In this document: positions 1-6,012 of the stretch, piece after piece
Position numbering within the stretch: position 1 is the first letter of the stretch
How the letters are laid out: each line of letters starts with the position of its first letter
Assembly: GCA_937874345.1 (NCBI GenBank)
Contig: CALNBT010000086.1
Span: forward strand, 1 to 6,899
Length of the DNA stretch: 6,899 nucleotides
Direction: 5' to 3'
Source of the DNA: an uncultured Prevotella sp.
GTDB lineage: Bacteria > Bacteroidota > Bacteroidia > Bacteroidales > Bacteroidaceae
Translations under genes and position numbers: made by a program
Notes under the pieces: model-generated
Database searches by the model: none
Told to the model about the DNA's origin: nothing
What the model saw: only the letters and a program-made list of their open reading frames with translations

Positions 1-662
1 ACGTCCCCAGAATTCGGGTCCACTGTTGCAGCGGTCAGATCACTACTCGAAAAACTAATAGGTGTCAAATTGTTAGGATTATTGACAATAGGTGCAATAA
101 ATGTTTGTCCCATGTAGGCAGTATAGCTATTTTGGCTATAAGACAAACCAGCGGCAACTTTTTCTATAGTTGAATATTCAACAGTTATGCTTTGAATATA
201 CATTGCTTTTGAAGTTTGCGGCTGGTCAAAATTAATTTCAATTTTGCCACTTGCAGATCCAGTAAAAGTGTAATAAGTTGAATTCGTTGTAAGGGCATTT
301 TTACCATACAATGCTCCATTTACTAATACTGACAAAGTATCATTTGCATGTAAGTTCGTTGAAGCTTTTACTTTAACACTCTTAATGATTCCAGGTATAT
401 CTATCGTCGACAATCTGATTGATTTCGCTGAGTTCTCATTTGTACCTATATGATATCCTACAGTGCTTTCAAAATAAATATTAGGAATTTTATTATTCCA
501 AACGAAAGCAAAGGACCAATTAATACCAGATAACGTTGTTGTTGTTGTTTTAGCTGTGATACTGTCTGCAGCCGAAAATGTATGAGTATACGTATCAGCA
601 TTCGCGAAATGTGTAAAAGCCAAAAAAAGAATGACTGTCAATAAACGTAAGTGCTTTAACAT
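1..662 (-). CDS. Exported surface-type protein with BIG2-like Ig domain (N-terminal part, runs off the window)
   Basis: Partial gene: 220 residues are visible and the 3' end lies beyond base 1. The start is well fixed, because the ATG at 662-660 has an in-frame stop just upstream (675-677) and a good promoter further up. Residues 1-22 form a classical signal peptide: a basic start (MLKHLR), a hydrophobic core (LLTVILFLAF) and a cleavage site after ANA, so the protein is exported. Residues ~23-164 are rich in Ser, Thr, Asn and aromatics with alternating hydrophobic strands (SIRLSTIDIPG, SVKVKAS, KIEINF, IQSITVEYS). This resembles the beta-sandwich modules of Bacteroidetes surface proteins, but I cannot name the family. 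Residues ~171-220 (YMGQTF...SFSSSDLTAATVDPNSG) look like the first half of a bacterial Ig-like group 2 repeat. No lipobox cysteine follows the signal peptide, so anchoring must come from the unseen C-terminus. The gene stands alone here and its ligand is unknown. Confidence 0.8.
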   Translation of the reverse strand, partial: MLKHLRLLTVILFLAFTHFANADTYTHTFSAADSITAKTTTTTLSGINWSFAFVWNNKIPNIYFESTVGYHIGTNENSAKSIRLSTIDIPGIIKSVKVKASTNLHANDTLSVLVNGALYGKNALTTNSTYYTFTGSASGKIEINFDQPQTSKAMYIQSITVEYSTIEKVAAGLSYSQNSYTAYMGQTFIAPIVNNPNNLTPISFSSSDLTAATVDPNSGD

Positions 663-711
663 AAATAATAAAATTTAATAAAATTAAAAAATAAGTTATT
701 ATCATGAATTG

Positions 712-744
712 CAAATATATCGTATTTTTTATTAATTCATCAAA
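712..744 (-). promoter_or_regulatory. Promoter of the exported Ig-like protein gene
   Basis: Read on the minus strand, TTTG (744-741), a 21-base spacer and TATATTTG (719-712) match the Bacteroidetes consensus TTTG-N19-21-TAnnTTTG exactly. Transcription would start near 705, giving an AT-rich leader of about 43 bases with no Shine-Dalgarno sequence. This is the best consensus match among the promoters of the window. Confidence 0.75.
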
Positions 745-987
745 CTTTTATGTACAAAATAATCATTTTAATTACATTGTAATATTTATCCATTTGATAC
801 GAACCTCATTTATTAGGATATCAAGAAATAAAATGTCCCTTTTATTAACAGATTGTTGGAAGAAAGCCTTTATCTATTTTTCATAAAATTCAGAGGAATT
901 GAATTCACCCCATTACTACTCAATATTATTTCTAACCATCTAGATATCAAGTAGGATAATTGTTAAAATCATGTTTTTTAAAAAGCC
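745..987. other. Gene-free AT-rich spacer
   Basis: This is part of the 439-base gap between the exported-protein gene and rlmH. The only open frame, on the plus strand at 704-886, encodes an Ile/Phe/Asn-rich low-complexity peptide that overlaps the minus-strand promoter. It has no ribosome-binding site or plus-strand promoter, so I treat it as chance. Two copies of GATATCAAG lie at 817-825 and 943-951. I see no tRNA, small-RNA promoter or recognisable gene remnant. Confidence 0.5.
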
Positions 988-1047
988 AAATACCATCGTA
1001 AATAACGAAGAGAATCTCTCTTGACGACACAGGCTCCTATGGTATTT
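988..1047. other. Nested inverted repeat, possible bidirectional terminator or structured RNA
   Basis: A perfect 9-bp stem, AAATACCAT (988-996) with ATGGTATTT (1039-1047), encloses 42 bases. Inside are a second hairpin, AAGAGA (1008-1013) with TCTCTT (1017-1022), and a CGT/ACG pairing (997-999 with 1024-1026). On the plus strand the outer stem runs into six Ts (1045-1050). On the minus strand it is followed, after GGC, by TTTTT (984-980), about 55-120 bases past the rlmH stop. The simplest reading is the rlmH-side terminator. The long branched loop is unusual for a simple intrinsic terminator, and no promoter for an independent RNA was found on either side. Confidence 0.4.
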
Positions 1048-1101
1048 TTTAAAGGGTAAAAGGATATGGTCAATCAAGAAATGAATACGAATGAGAATAT
1101 T

Positions 1102-1572
1102 TTACTCGTGATGATAAGGTTCTCCTTTGATAATCGTACAAGCTCGGTATATCTGCTCTACAAAAATAAGGCGTACCATTTGATGAGAAAAGGTTAGTTT
1201 TGATAGAGAAATCTTTTCGTTGGCACGTGAATATACGGCCGGAGAAAAGCCATAGGGGCCTCCTATTACGAAAACCAGCCTGCGGGTAGTCTGCTGTTTT
1301 TTTTCTAACCATGTAGACAACTCAATGCTTCTAAATTCCTTTCCATGTTCATCAAGAAGGACAACAACATCTGACGAGTCTATTCTTTTTAAGATCAATT
1401 CCCCTTCTTGTTGCTTTTGTTGGTCTTCTGTTAGGTTTTTAGTATTCTTAAGTTCGGGAATGATGGTCATTTCAAAAGGTAAGTAATGTCCAATTCTATC
1501 GACATAATCATGAATTCCTGTATCAAAAAGCTTGCCCGTAGTTTTGCCTACTAATATTAAATCTATCTTCAT
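1102..1572 (-). CDS. rlmH: 23S rRNA (pseudouridine1915-N3)-methyltransferase RlmH
   Basis: RlmH is a cytoplasmic SPOUT methyltransferase that uses S-adenosylmethionine to methylate N3 of the pseudouridine at position 1915 in helix 69 of 23S rRNA, acting on assembled 70S ribosomes. The product is 156 residues, the normal family length (E. coli 155). Visible hallmarks are the opening MKIDLILVGKT, the cofactor-loop motif FVIGGPYGF (G104, G105, P106, Y107, G108) and the C-terminal knot region ISLSKLTFSHQMVR ... EQIYRACTIIKGEPYHHE with the conserved YHH end (153-155). I chose the ATG at 1572-1570 because the family begins there. A longer frame from 1608 adds 12 unconserved residues and would overlap the upstream gene. 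The ATG lies one base after the TGA of the DUF4491 gene (minus-strand TGAGATG), so co-transcription and translational coupling are likely. Confidence 0.95.
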   Translation of the reverse strand: MKIDLILVGKTTGKLFDTGIHDYVDRIGHYLPFEMTIIPELKNTKNLTEDQQKQQEGELILKRIDSSDVVVLLDEHGKEFRSIELSTWLEKKQQTTRRLVFVIGGPYGFSPAVYSRANEKISLSKLTFSHQMVRLIFVEQIYRACTIIKGEPYHHE

Positions 1573-1573
1573 C

Positions 1574-1891
1574 TCAACTTTTTTTGCCATATTCCGTTCG
1601 ATATTCATGCTCTCGTTTTGGATTCATAGGAAACCAACCTTTCTCAACTCGTTTCTTTTGAGAAAACAATTCGCCTATCGACCACAGTGAAGATGCTCCG
1701 AATACGCCCAACAAAGCGGACAACATAACATTTTCCACTAATAAAGAGCCCGCGATTGTGATTACGCCAACCATCAAGAATATCCACCAAGGACGTATTC
1801 CCCATCGGTATTCTGTCTTGATTACAATAGGATGAAATAGTCCTATGATCAAAAACGTAGCTGCAGCAATAATAAATCCTTTGTAATACAT
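1574..1891 (-). CDS. DUF4491 family small membrane protein, function unknown
   Basis: The protein has 105 residues with three predicted membrane helices at about 5-24 (GFIIAAATFLIIGLFHPIVI), 34-52 (PWWIFLMVGVITIAGSLLV) and 55-76. A basic, soluble C-terminal tail follows, containing KKRVEKGWFPMNPKRE (79-94). The FHPIVIKTEY stretch after helix 1 and the GWFPMNPKR tail match what I recall of the Bacteroidetes DUF4491 family; this was recognised from memory, not searched. There is no signal peptide apart from the first helix, and no catalytic motif is evident. It is the first gene of a two-gene unit with rlmH, whose start lies one base after this stop, and it has a probable promoter at 1955-1985. 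The pairing hints at shared expression but does not show a functional link. Role unknown. Confidence 0.8.
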   Translation of the reverse strand: MYYKGFIIAAATFLIIGLFHPIVIKTEYRWGIRPWWIFLMVGVITIAGSLLVENVMLSALLGVFGASSLWSIGELFSQKKRVEKGWFPMNPKREHEYRTEYGKKS

Positions 1892-1954
1892 TCTCTACGA
1901 CATTATTTATATAACCGTCAATCCAACTGAAATTAATCTAGATTATAATTTGTG

Positions 1955-1985
1955 CAAATGTACAAAATAATTTAAAGGCTTGAAA
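1955..1985 (-). promoter_or_regulatory. Promoter of the DUF4491-rlmH unit
   Basis: On the minus strand TACATTTG (1962-1955) matches the TAnnTTTG -7 element. A weak -33 candidate, TTTC (1985-1982), lies 19 bases upstream and is one base from TTTG. Transcription would start near 1948, leaving a leader of roughly 57 bases. Its -33 region overlaps that of the divergent mutase promoter. Confidence 0.55.
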
Positions 1986-2011
1986 ATTTTCGTTTATAAT
2001 TACTATCTTTG
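1979..2011 (+). promoter_or_regulatory. Promoter of the phospho-sugar mutase gene
   Basis: TATCTTTG (2004-2011) fits the TAnnTTTG -7 element, with CTTG (1979-1982, one base from TTTG) 21 bases upstream. Transcription would start near 2017. This rules out the TTG at 2009 as a start codon, since it lies inside the -7 element, and supports the ATG at 2042 after an AT-rich leader of about 25 bases without Shine-Dalgarno. Confidence 0.65.
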
Positions 2012-2041
2012 CGTTATAAATCCATTAAAACTATATATTAC

Positions 2042-3790
2042 ATGGCACAAAACACAGAACTGATTGCCCAGTGTGTAGAAAGAGCACAGCAATGGTTGTC
2101 TCCGTCCTTTGACGCAGAGACCCAGAAAGAAGTAAAAGCGATGCTTGAAGCAGAGGATAAAACTGGATTGATAGAATCTTTCTATAAAGATCTTGAATTT
2201 GGTACTGGGGGACTTCGCGGTATCATGGGGGCTGGTAGCAATCGTATGAACATCTATACTGTAGGGATGGCAACTCAAGGTTTTGCCAATTATCTGAAGA
2301 AGAACTTTAGCAATCGAAAAGACATCTCTGTTGTTGTTTGTCATGATTGTCGTAACAATAGCCGGAAATTTGCCGAAAGTGTTGCGGAGATCTTCTCGGC
2401 TAACGGAATTAAAGCCTATCTTTTCGATGATATGCGGCCAACTCCAGAATGTTCGTTCGCAATCAGGCACTTGGGTTGTCAAGCAGGTGTAAATATCACG
2501 GCTAGCCATAACCCGAAAGAATACAATGGTTACAAAGCTTATTGGGAAGATGGTGCCCAAGTTCTTGCTCCACACGATATAGGGATTATTGAAGAAGTAA
2601 ACAAAGTACGCATTGAAGATGTCAAATTTGCAGGTAATAAAGATTTGATTCAAGCTATTGGAGAAGACATTGACACTATTTATCTAGAAAAGGTAAAGAC
2701 GCTTAGTATTGACACTGAAGCCATAAAACAACAACACAATTTGAAAATCGTTTATACCCCACTGCATGGAACAGGAATGACATTGATTCCTCAGTCACTT
2801 AAATTATGGGGATTTGATAACATTCATTGCGTTGAAGAACAAATGGTTAAAGATGGAAATTTCTCAACTGTTGTTTCTCCAAATCCAGAAAATGGTGAAG
2901 CCTTGACCCTCGCATTGCGCGATGCTAAAGAACTGGATGCAGATATTGTGATGGCAAGTGATCCAGATGCAGACCGTGTTGGTATGGCTTGCAAGAATAA
3001 TAAGGGGGAATGGATATTGATTAATGGTAACCAAACCTGCCTAATATTCTTATATTATATCATCACAAACCGAAAGAATATGGGGTTGTTGAAACCTACC
3101 GATTTCATCGTCAAGACAATTGTTACAACAGAAGTTATCAAGAAGATTGCCGACAAAAACAAAATCGAGATGCGTGATTGTTATACTGGATTCAAGTGGA
3201 TTGCCCGTGAAATCAGGATTTCTGAAGGTGAGAAACAATACATTGGTGGTGGGGAAGAAAGCTATGGATTTATGGCAGAAGATTTTGTTCGCGATAAAGA
3301 CGCAGTTAGTGCGGTATGTCTTTTGGCCGAGATTTGCGCCTACGCTAAAAATCAAGGCAAATCACTCTACGACTTACTCATGGACATATACATGGAATAT
3401 GGTTTTTCTAAGGAATTTACCATTAACGTGGTTAGACCAGGAAAGACAGGTGCTGAGGAAATCAAAGCAATGATGGAAAATTTCAGGAACAATCCACCTA
3501 TCGATTTGGGAGGTTCGAAAGTTGTTTTATGGAAAGACTATCAGTCATTGGAGCAAAAAGACATCAATGGCCATATAACCAAATTGGACATGCCAGATAC
3601 TAGCAACGTATTGCAATGGTTCTGTGAAGATGGTACCAAGATTAGTGTCAGACCTTCTGGTACAGAACCAAAAATAAAATTCTATCTTGAAGTAAAAGGA
3701 ACGATGAATAATCCGCACGATTACGATCACTGTGATACAGAAGGCAGTAAGAAAATTGCTGCTATCAAAAAGAGTTTGAAATTAGAATAA
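2042..3790 (+). CDS. Phospho-sugar mutase (alpha-phosphoglucomutase/phosphomannomutase family, PgcA/PGM2-like)
   Basis: This is a cytoplasmic alpha-D-phosphohexomutase that probably interconverts glucose-6-phosphate and glucose-1-phosphate, feeding UDP-glucose and glycan synthesis. The product has 582 residues, close to B. subtilis PgcA and the PGM2 branch and longer than the ~450-residue ManB/GlmM type. All four active-site loops are intact: the catalytic phosphoserine loop TASHNP (S155), the metal-binding loop DPDADR (307-312), the sugar-specificity loop GEESYG (404-409) and the phosphate-binding loop RPSGTEP (537-543). The N-terminal LEFGTGGLRGIMGAGSNRMN stretch is typical of this subfamily. 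I placed the start at ATG 2042 (MAQNTEL); a longer frame from TTG 2009 begins inside the promoter. The gene has its own promoter and a strong terminator at 3815. The galE gene follows about 240 bases later, in the same metabolic area. Substrate choice (glucose, mannose or pentose phosphates) cannot be settled from sequence, so no gene symbol is given. Confidence 0.93.
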   Translation: MAQNTELIAQCVERAQQWLSPSFDAETQKEVKAMLEAEDKTGLIESFYKDLEFGTGGLRGIMGAGSNRMNIYTVGMATQGFANYLKKNFSNRKDISVVVCHDCRNNSRKFAESVAEIFSANGIKAYLFDDMRPTPECSFAIRHLGCQAGVNITASHNPKEYNGYKAYWEDGAQVLAPHDIGIIEEVNKVRIEDVKFAGNKDLIQAIGEDIDTIYLEKVKTLSIDTEAIKQQHNLKIVYTPLHGTGMTLIPQSLKLWGFDNIHCVEEQMVKDGNFSTVVSPNPENGEALTLALRDAKELDADIVMASDPDADRVGMACKNNKGEWILINGNQTCLIFLYYIITNRKNMGLLKPTDFIVKTIVTTEVIKKIADKNKIEMRDCYTGFKWIAREIRISEGEKQYIGGGEESYGFMAEDFVRDKDAVSAVCLLAEICAYAKNQGKSLYDLLMDIYMEYGFSKEFTINVVRPGKTGAEEIKAMMENFRNNPPIDLGGSKVVLWKDYQSLEQKDINGHITKLDMPDTSNVLQWFCEDGTKISVRPSGTEPKIKFYLEVKGTMNNPHDYDHCDTEGSKKIAAIKKSLKLE

Positions 3791-3814
3791 TTGAAGATTA
3801 ACAACATTCTCTCC

Positions 3815-3848
3815 ACATGGTCAGATTTTGTCTGGCCATGTTTTTTTT
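3815..3848 (+). terminator. Intrinsic terminator after the phospho-sugar mutase gene
   Basis: An 11-bp stem, ACATGGTCAGA (3815-3825) with TCTGGCCATGT (3831-3841), contains one G-U wobble, closes a 5-base loop and runs into eight Ts (3841-3848). It begins 24 bases after the mutase stop codon, so the mutase is probably transcribed as a single gene. Confidence 0.88.
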
Positions 3849-3954
3849 GTTAGATATGTAATGATCTACTGTAAATAATTAATATATACCTTTCAAAAAT
3901 GCAAGTTCGGATATCAAGCGACACATTTAATCATTCTTTTATCGACTATTAGGA

Positions 3955-3984
3955 CTTGAGAATAGAATAAATAATGTAACTTTG
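3955..3984 (+). promoter_or_regulatory. Promoter of galE
   Basis: TAACTTTG (3977-3984) is a full TAnnTTTG -7 element. CTTG (3955-3958) lies 18 bases upstream as a weak -33 element, slightly closer than usual. Transcription would start near 3990, giving a leader of about 38 bases. The preceding 3849-3954 is AT-rich and contains one GATATCAAG (3910-3918). Confidence 0.65.
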
Positions 3985-4027
3985 CAATAGAAAAGACAAC
4001 AACATTTTTATTAAGAATTAGATCATC

Positions 4028-5065
4028 ATGAAACAGAAAATTCTTGTAACTGGCGGAACCGGATTCATTGGTTCACATACAACTGTAGAGCTACAGCAAG
4101 CGGGCTACGAAGTAGTTATTGCTGATAATCTTTCAAACTCTAAAATAGAGGTGCTTGACGGAATAGAGAAAATTACAGGAATCCGCCCAAGTTTCGAACA
4201 AATAGACCTTTGTAACTTTGAAGAAACTGAATCTCTGTTCAAAAAACATAAGGATATCGAAGGCATTATCCACTTTGCTGCTTCCAAAGCCGTTGGAGAA
4301 AGTGTAGAAAAACCTTTGCTCTATTATCGCAACAACATCACTTCTTTGATTAATTTGCTGCAGTTAATGCCACAATATGGTGTTAAAGGAATTATTTTTT
4401 CAAGTAGCTGCACAGTTTACGGGCAGCCAAGCGAAGAGAATCTCCCAGTAACAGAGAGTGCTCCTATTCAAACGGCATTGTCTCCATACGGAAACACCAA
4501 ACAAATTAATGAAGAGATTATCAGAGATTATATTCATAGCGGCGCTGATATCAAAAGTATCATTCTACGATATTTTAATCCCATCGGTGCTCATCCGTCT
4601 GCTTTCATTGGTGAATTGCCAAATGGTGTTCCGAACAACCTGATTCCGTATGTTACCCAAACAGCGATGGGGCTTCGCAAGGAGCTTATTATTTTTGGAA
4701 ACGACTACAACACCCCTGATGGAACCTGCATACGCGATTACATTTATGTTGTTGACTTGGCCAAAGCACATGTTGCTGCTATGAAACATGTTTTGAAACA
4801 AGATGCAAGCAAACTTGAATATTTCAATATTGGAACAGGACACGGTGAATCTACCCTTGAAATCATTGAGGGATTTGAAAAAGTCACGGGTGTAAAACTA
4901 AATTGGAGATATGGACCACGCCGTGAAGGAGATATCGAACAAGTTTGGGGAAATGTGGATAAAGCCAACAAAGTTTTGGGATGGAAAGCAGATACTCCAA
5001 TCGATGAAGTATTAGCCTCAGCTTGGAAATGGCAAAAGAAATTACGTGAAGACGGTGTGATGTAA
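4028..5065 (+). CDS. galE: UDP-glucose 4-epimerase GalE
   Basis: GalE is a cytoplasmic, NAD-dependent short-chain dehydrogenase/reductase that interconverts UDP-glucose and UDP-galactose in the Leloir pathway, supplying galactose for surface glycans. The product has 345 residues, near the family norm (E. coli 338). The N-terminal Rossmann motif GGTGFIG (9-15) binds NAD. The catalytic elements are the serine run SSSCTVYG (from S125) and Y154-x3-K158 in SPYGNTK. The segment LRYFNPIGAHPS and the RREGD motif (298-302) belong to the UDP-sugar-binding half. Residue V306, followed by W307, aligns by eye with E. coli Y299, the position that limits access of N-acetylated UDP-sugars, so activity on UDP-GlcNAc/GalNAc is possible. 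The start at 4028 is directly before the Rossmann motif and about 38 bases from the predicted transcription start. It is probably monocistronic, with its own promoter and a terminator at 5091. Confidence 0.95.
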   Translation: MKQKILVTGGTGFIGSHTTVELQQAGYEVVIADNLSNSKIEVLDGIEKITGIRPSFEQIDLCNFEETESLFKKHKDIEGIIHFAASKAVGESVEKPLLYYRNNITSLINLLQLMPQYGVKGIIFSSSCTVYGQPSEENLPVTESAPIQTALSPYGNTKQINEEIIRDYIHSGADIKSIILRYFNPIGAHPSAFIGELPNGVPNNLIPYVTQTAMGLRKELIIFGNDYNTPDGTCIRDYIYVVDLAKAHVAAMKHVLKQDASKLEYFNIGTGHGESTLEIIEGFEKVTGVKLNWRYGPRREGDIEQVWGNVDKANKVLGWKADTPIDEVLASAWKWQKKLREDGVM

Positions 5066-5090
5066 ATCGTTACTCCTAATAAATTATCGT

Positions 5091-5141
5091 AGCCATTGTG
5101 CATTGGTATTCAATTCAATGCGTAATGGCTATTTTATTCTT
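5091..5141 (+). terminator. Terminator after galE
   Basis: A 15-bp stem pairs 5091-5105 (AGCCATTGTGCATTG) with 5116-5130 (CAATGCGTAATGGCT), with two adjacent G-U wobbles and a 10-base loop. It is followed by the interrupted T tract ATTTTATTCTT. It starts 25 bases after the galE stop. The stem is strong but the T tract imperfect. Confidence 0.75.
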
Positions 5142-5148
5142 CAGTTTT

Positions 5149-5160
5149 GTTAATATTAAC
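5149..5160. repeat. Perfect 12-bp palindrome upstream of the rpsP promoter
   Basis: GTTAATATTAAC reads identically on both strands and lies 28 bases upstream of the rpsP -33 element. Eleven bases (TGTTAATATTA, 5148-5158) recur at 6441-6451, next to the superoxide reductase promoter. It could be an operator, but AT-rich palindromes of this size also occur by chance. Confidence 0.3.
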
Positions 5161-5188
5161 TAACCAGTAAGAATTCTAACCGCAAAAA

Positions 5189-5220
5189 TTTCGCCACCTT
5201 TAACTTTTATTGTAACTTTG
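5189..5220 (+). promoter_or_regulatory. Promoter of rpsP
   Basis: TAACTTTG (5213-5220) is a full TAnnTTTG element, with TTTCG (5189-5193) 19 bases upstream as a TTTnG-like -33 element. Transcription would start near 5226, giving a leader of about 52 bases ending in AT-rich sequence before ATG 5278. An in-frame TTG at 5218 lies inside the -7 element and cannot be the start. Confidence 0.7.
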
Positions 5221-5277
5221 CACCCGCTATCACGAGATGATGGCATTCATTCAAACCTATTAAATTATAAATTAAAA

Positions 5278-5817
5278 ATGGCAACAAAAATCAGATTGCA
5301 ACGTGGCGGACGTAAAGGCTATGCATTTTATAGCATCGTCATCGCTGACGTAAGAGCACCACGTGATGGTAAATTTACGGAGAAAATTGGAACGTATAAC
5401 CCAAATACGAACCCTGCAACTGTAGATTTGAATTTCGACAAAGCGCTTTATTGGCTTGAAGTAGGTGCTCAACCTACCGACACAGTACGTAACATCCTTA
5501 AACGTGAAGGTGTGTATTTAATGAAACACTTGCGTGGTGGAGTTAAGAAGGGAGCATTTGACGAGGCTTCTTGTCAATCTAAATTTGACGCTTGGAAACA
5601 AGACAAAGTAAAAGGTTTGCAGTCATTAGCTGCAAATGAAGCACAGGCAAAGAAAGACGCGATTGCTAAAGAATTGGAAGCAGAGAAGAAAATCAATGCC
5701 GAAATTGCAAAAAAGGTCGCAGAGAAAAAGGCAACAGCATTGGCAGAACAAGCTGAAGCTGAGACAACGGATGCTGATATTCCCGCAACAGAAGAACAAG
5801 CTCCTGCAGAAGCATAA
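5278..5817 (+). CDS. rpsP: 30S ribosomal protein S16 with long C-terminal extension
   Basis: S16 is an early-assembling small-subunit protein that binds 16S rRNA. Residues 1-~82 are the conserved core: the opening MATKIRLQRGGRKGYAFYSI, the RAPRDGKFTEKIGTYNP segment (27-42) and ALYWLEVGAQPTDTVRNIL (56-74). The product is 179 residues, about double the 82 of E. coli. The rest is a tail: residues ~83-118 remain mixed, ~119-162 are Lys/Ala/Glu-rich and probably a charged helix, and the last ~17 are acidic and Ala/Pro-rich (ending TEEQAPAEA). Such extensions are, to my knowledge, usual in Bacteroidetes S16, so I do not call this a fusion. The ATG at 5278 is the family start. The gene stands alone with its own promoter and terminator, rather than in the rpsP-rimM-trmD-rplS operon of many bacteria. 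Confidence 0.96.
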   Translation: MATKIRLQRGGRKGYAFYSIVIADVRAPRDGKFTEKIGTYNPNTNPATVDLNFDKALYWLEVGAQPTDTVRNILKREGVYLMKHLRGGVKKGAFDEASCQSKFDAWKQDKVKGLQSLAANEAQAKKDAIAKELEAEKKINAEIAKKVAEKKATALAEQAEAETTDADIPATEEQAPAEA

Positions 5818-5836
5818 TTCTATCAAGCAAAATAAT

Positions 5837-5870
5837 AAAAAGAGAGTAATGTATGTTACTCTCTTTTTTT
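5837..5870 (+). terminator. Intrinsic terminator after rpsP
   Basis: A perfect 9-bp stem, AGAGAGTAA (5841-5849) with TTACTCTCT (5856-5864), has a 6-base loop and is followed by seven Ts (5864-5870). Flanking As at 5837-5840 can pair with the Ts, so it might also work in the opposite direction. It starts about 20 bases after the rpsP stop. Confidence 0.88.
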
Positions 5871-5878
5871 ATGCAACA

Positions 5879-5899
5879 AATGGTCGTATTCCGGCCATT
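5879..5899. repeat. Short hairpin in the convergent spacer
   Basis: AATGGTCG (5879-5886) pairs with CGGCCATT (5892-5899), with one G-T wobble and a 5-base loop. No T tract follows directly on either strand. It sits between the rpsP terminator and the candidate superoxide reductase terminator and could be an auxiliary stop structure. Confidence 0.3.
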
Positions 5900-5920
5900 G
5901 AGCAATCAACTGTCGATAGC

Positions 5921-5958
5921 AATAAATAAATCACTGCACAATCCCTTGTACAGTGATT
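5921..5958 (-). terminator. Probable terminator of the superoxide reductase gene
   Basis: AATCACTG (5929-5936) pairs with CAGTGATT (5951-5958). After one mismatch, ACA/TGT extends the stem around a 6-base loop. On the minus strand the stem is followed by the T-rich run TTTATTTATT (5930-5921). It lies about 75 bases beyond the superoxide reductase stop codon. The T tract is interrupted, so strength is uncertain. Confidence 0.55.
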
Positions 5959-6012
5959 ACATATGTTATTTTCTTATCATCCCCAAAAAATACCTTTTCA
6001 GGGTAAGAATCC

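Noticed and set aside
704..886. 60-codon open frame on the plus strand
   Set aside because: Low-complexity Ile/Phe/Asn-rich translation in AT-rich DNA, no ribosome-binding site or plus-strand promoter, and it overlaps the minus-strand promoter at 712-744.
1161..1168. TAnnTTTG-like element on the minus strand inside rlmH
   Set aside because: An isolated match in AT-rich coding sequence, with no gene start a suitable distance downstream.
1573..1608. Twelve-residue N-terminal extension of RlmH
   Set aside because: The family starts at MKIDLILVGKT. The extension is unconserved and would overlap the DUF4491 gene by 35 bases.
2009..2041. TTG start for a longer phospho-sugar mutase
   Set aside because: The TTG lies inside the -7 promoter element, so it would not be on the message. 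ATG 2042 gives the usual family N-terminus.
2003..2653. 216-codon minus-strand frame opposite the mutase gene
   Set aside because: It is antisense to a well-supported gene with all family motifs, crosses its promoter, and its Cys/Phe-rich translation has no recognisable domain.
5234..5256. Imperfect dyad ATGATGGCATTCAT in the rpsP leader as an autoregulatory hairpin
   Set aside because: The pairing is weak and short, and I know of no S16 leader regulation that it would match.
5218..5277. TTG start for a longer S16
   Set aside because: It overlaps the -7 element TAACTTTG, and S16 begins at MATKIRLQRGG.
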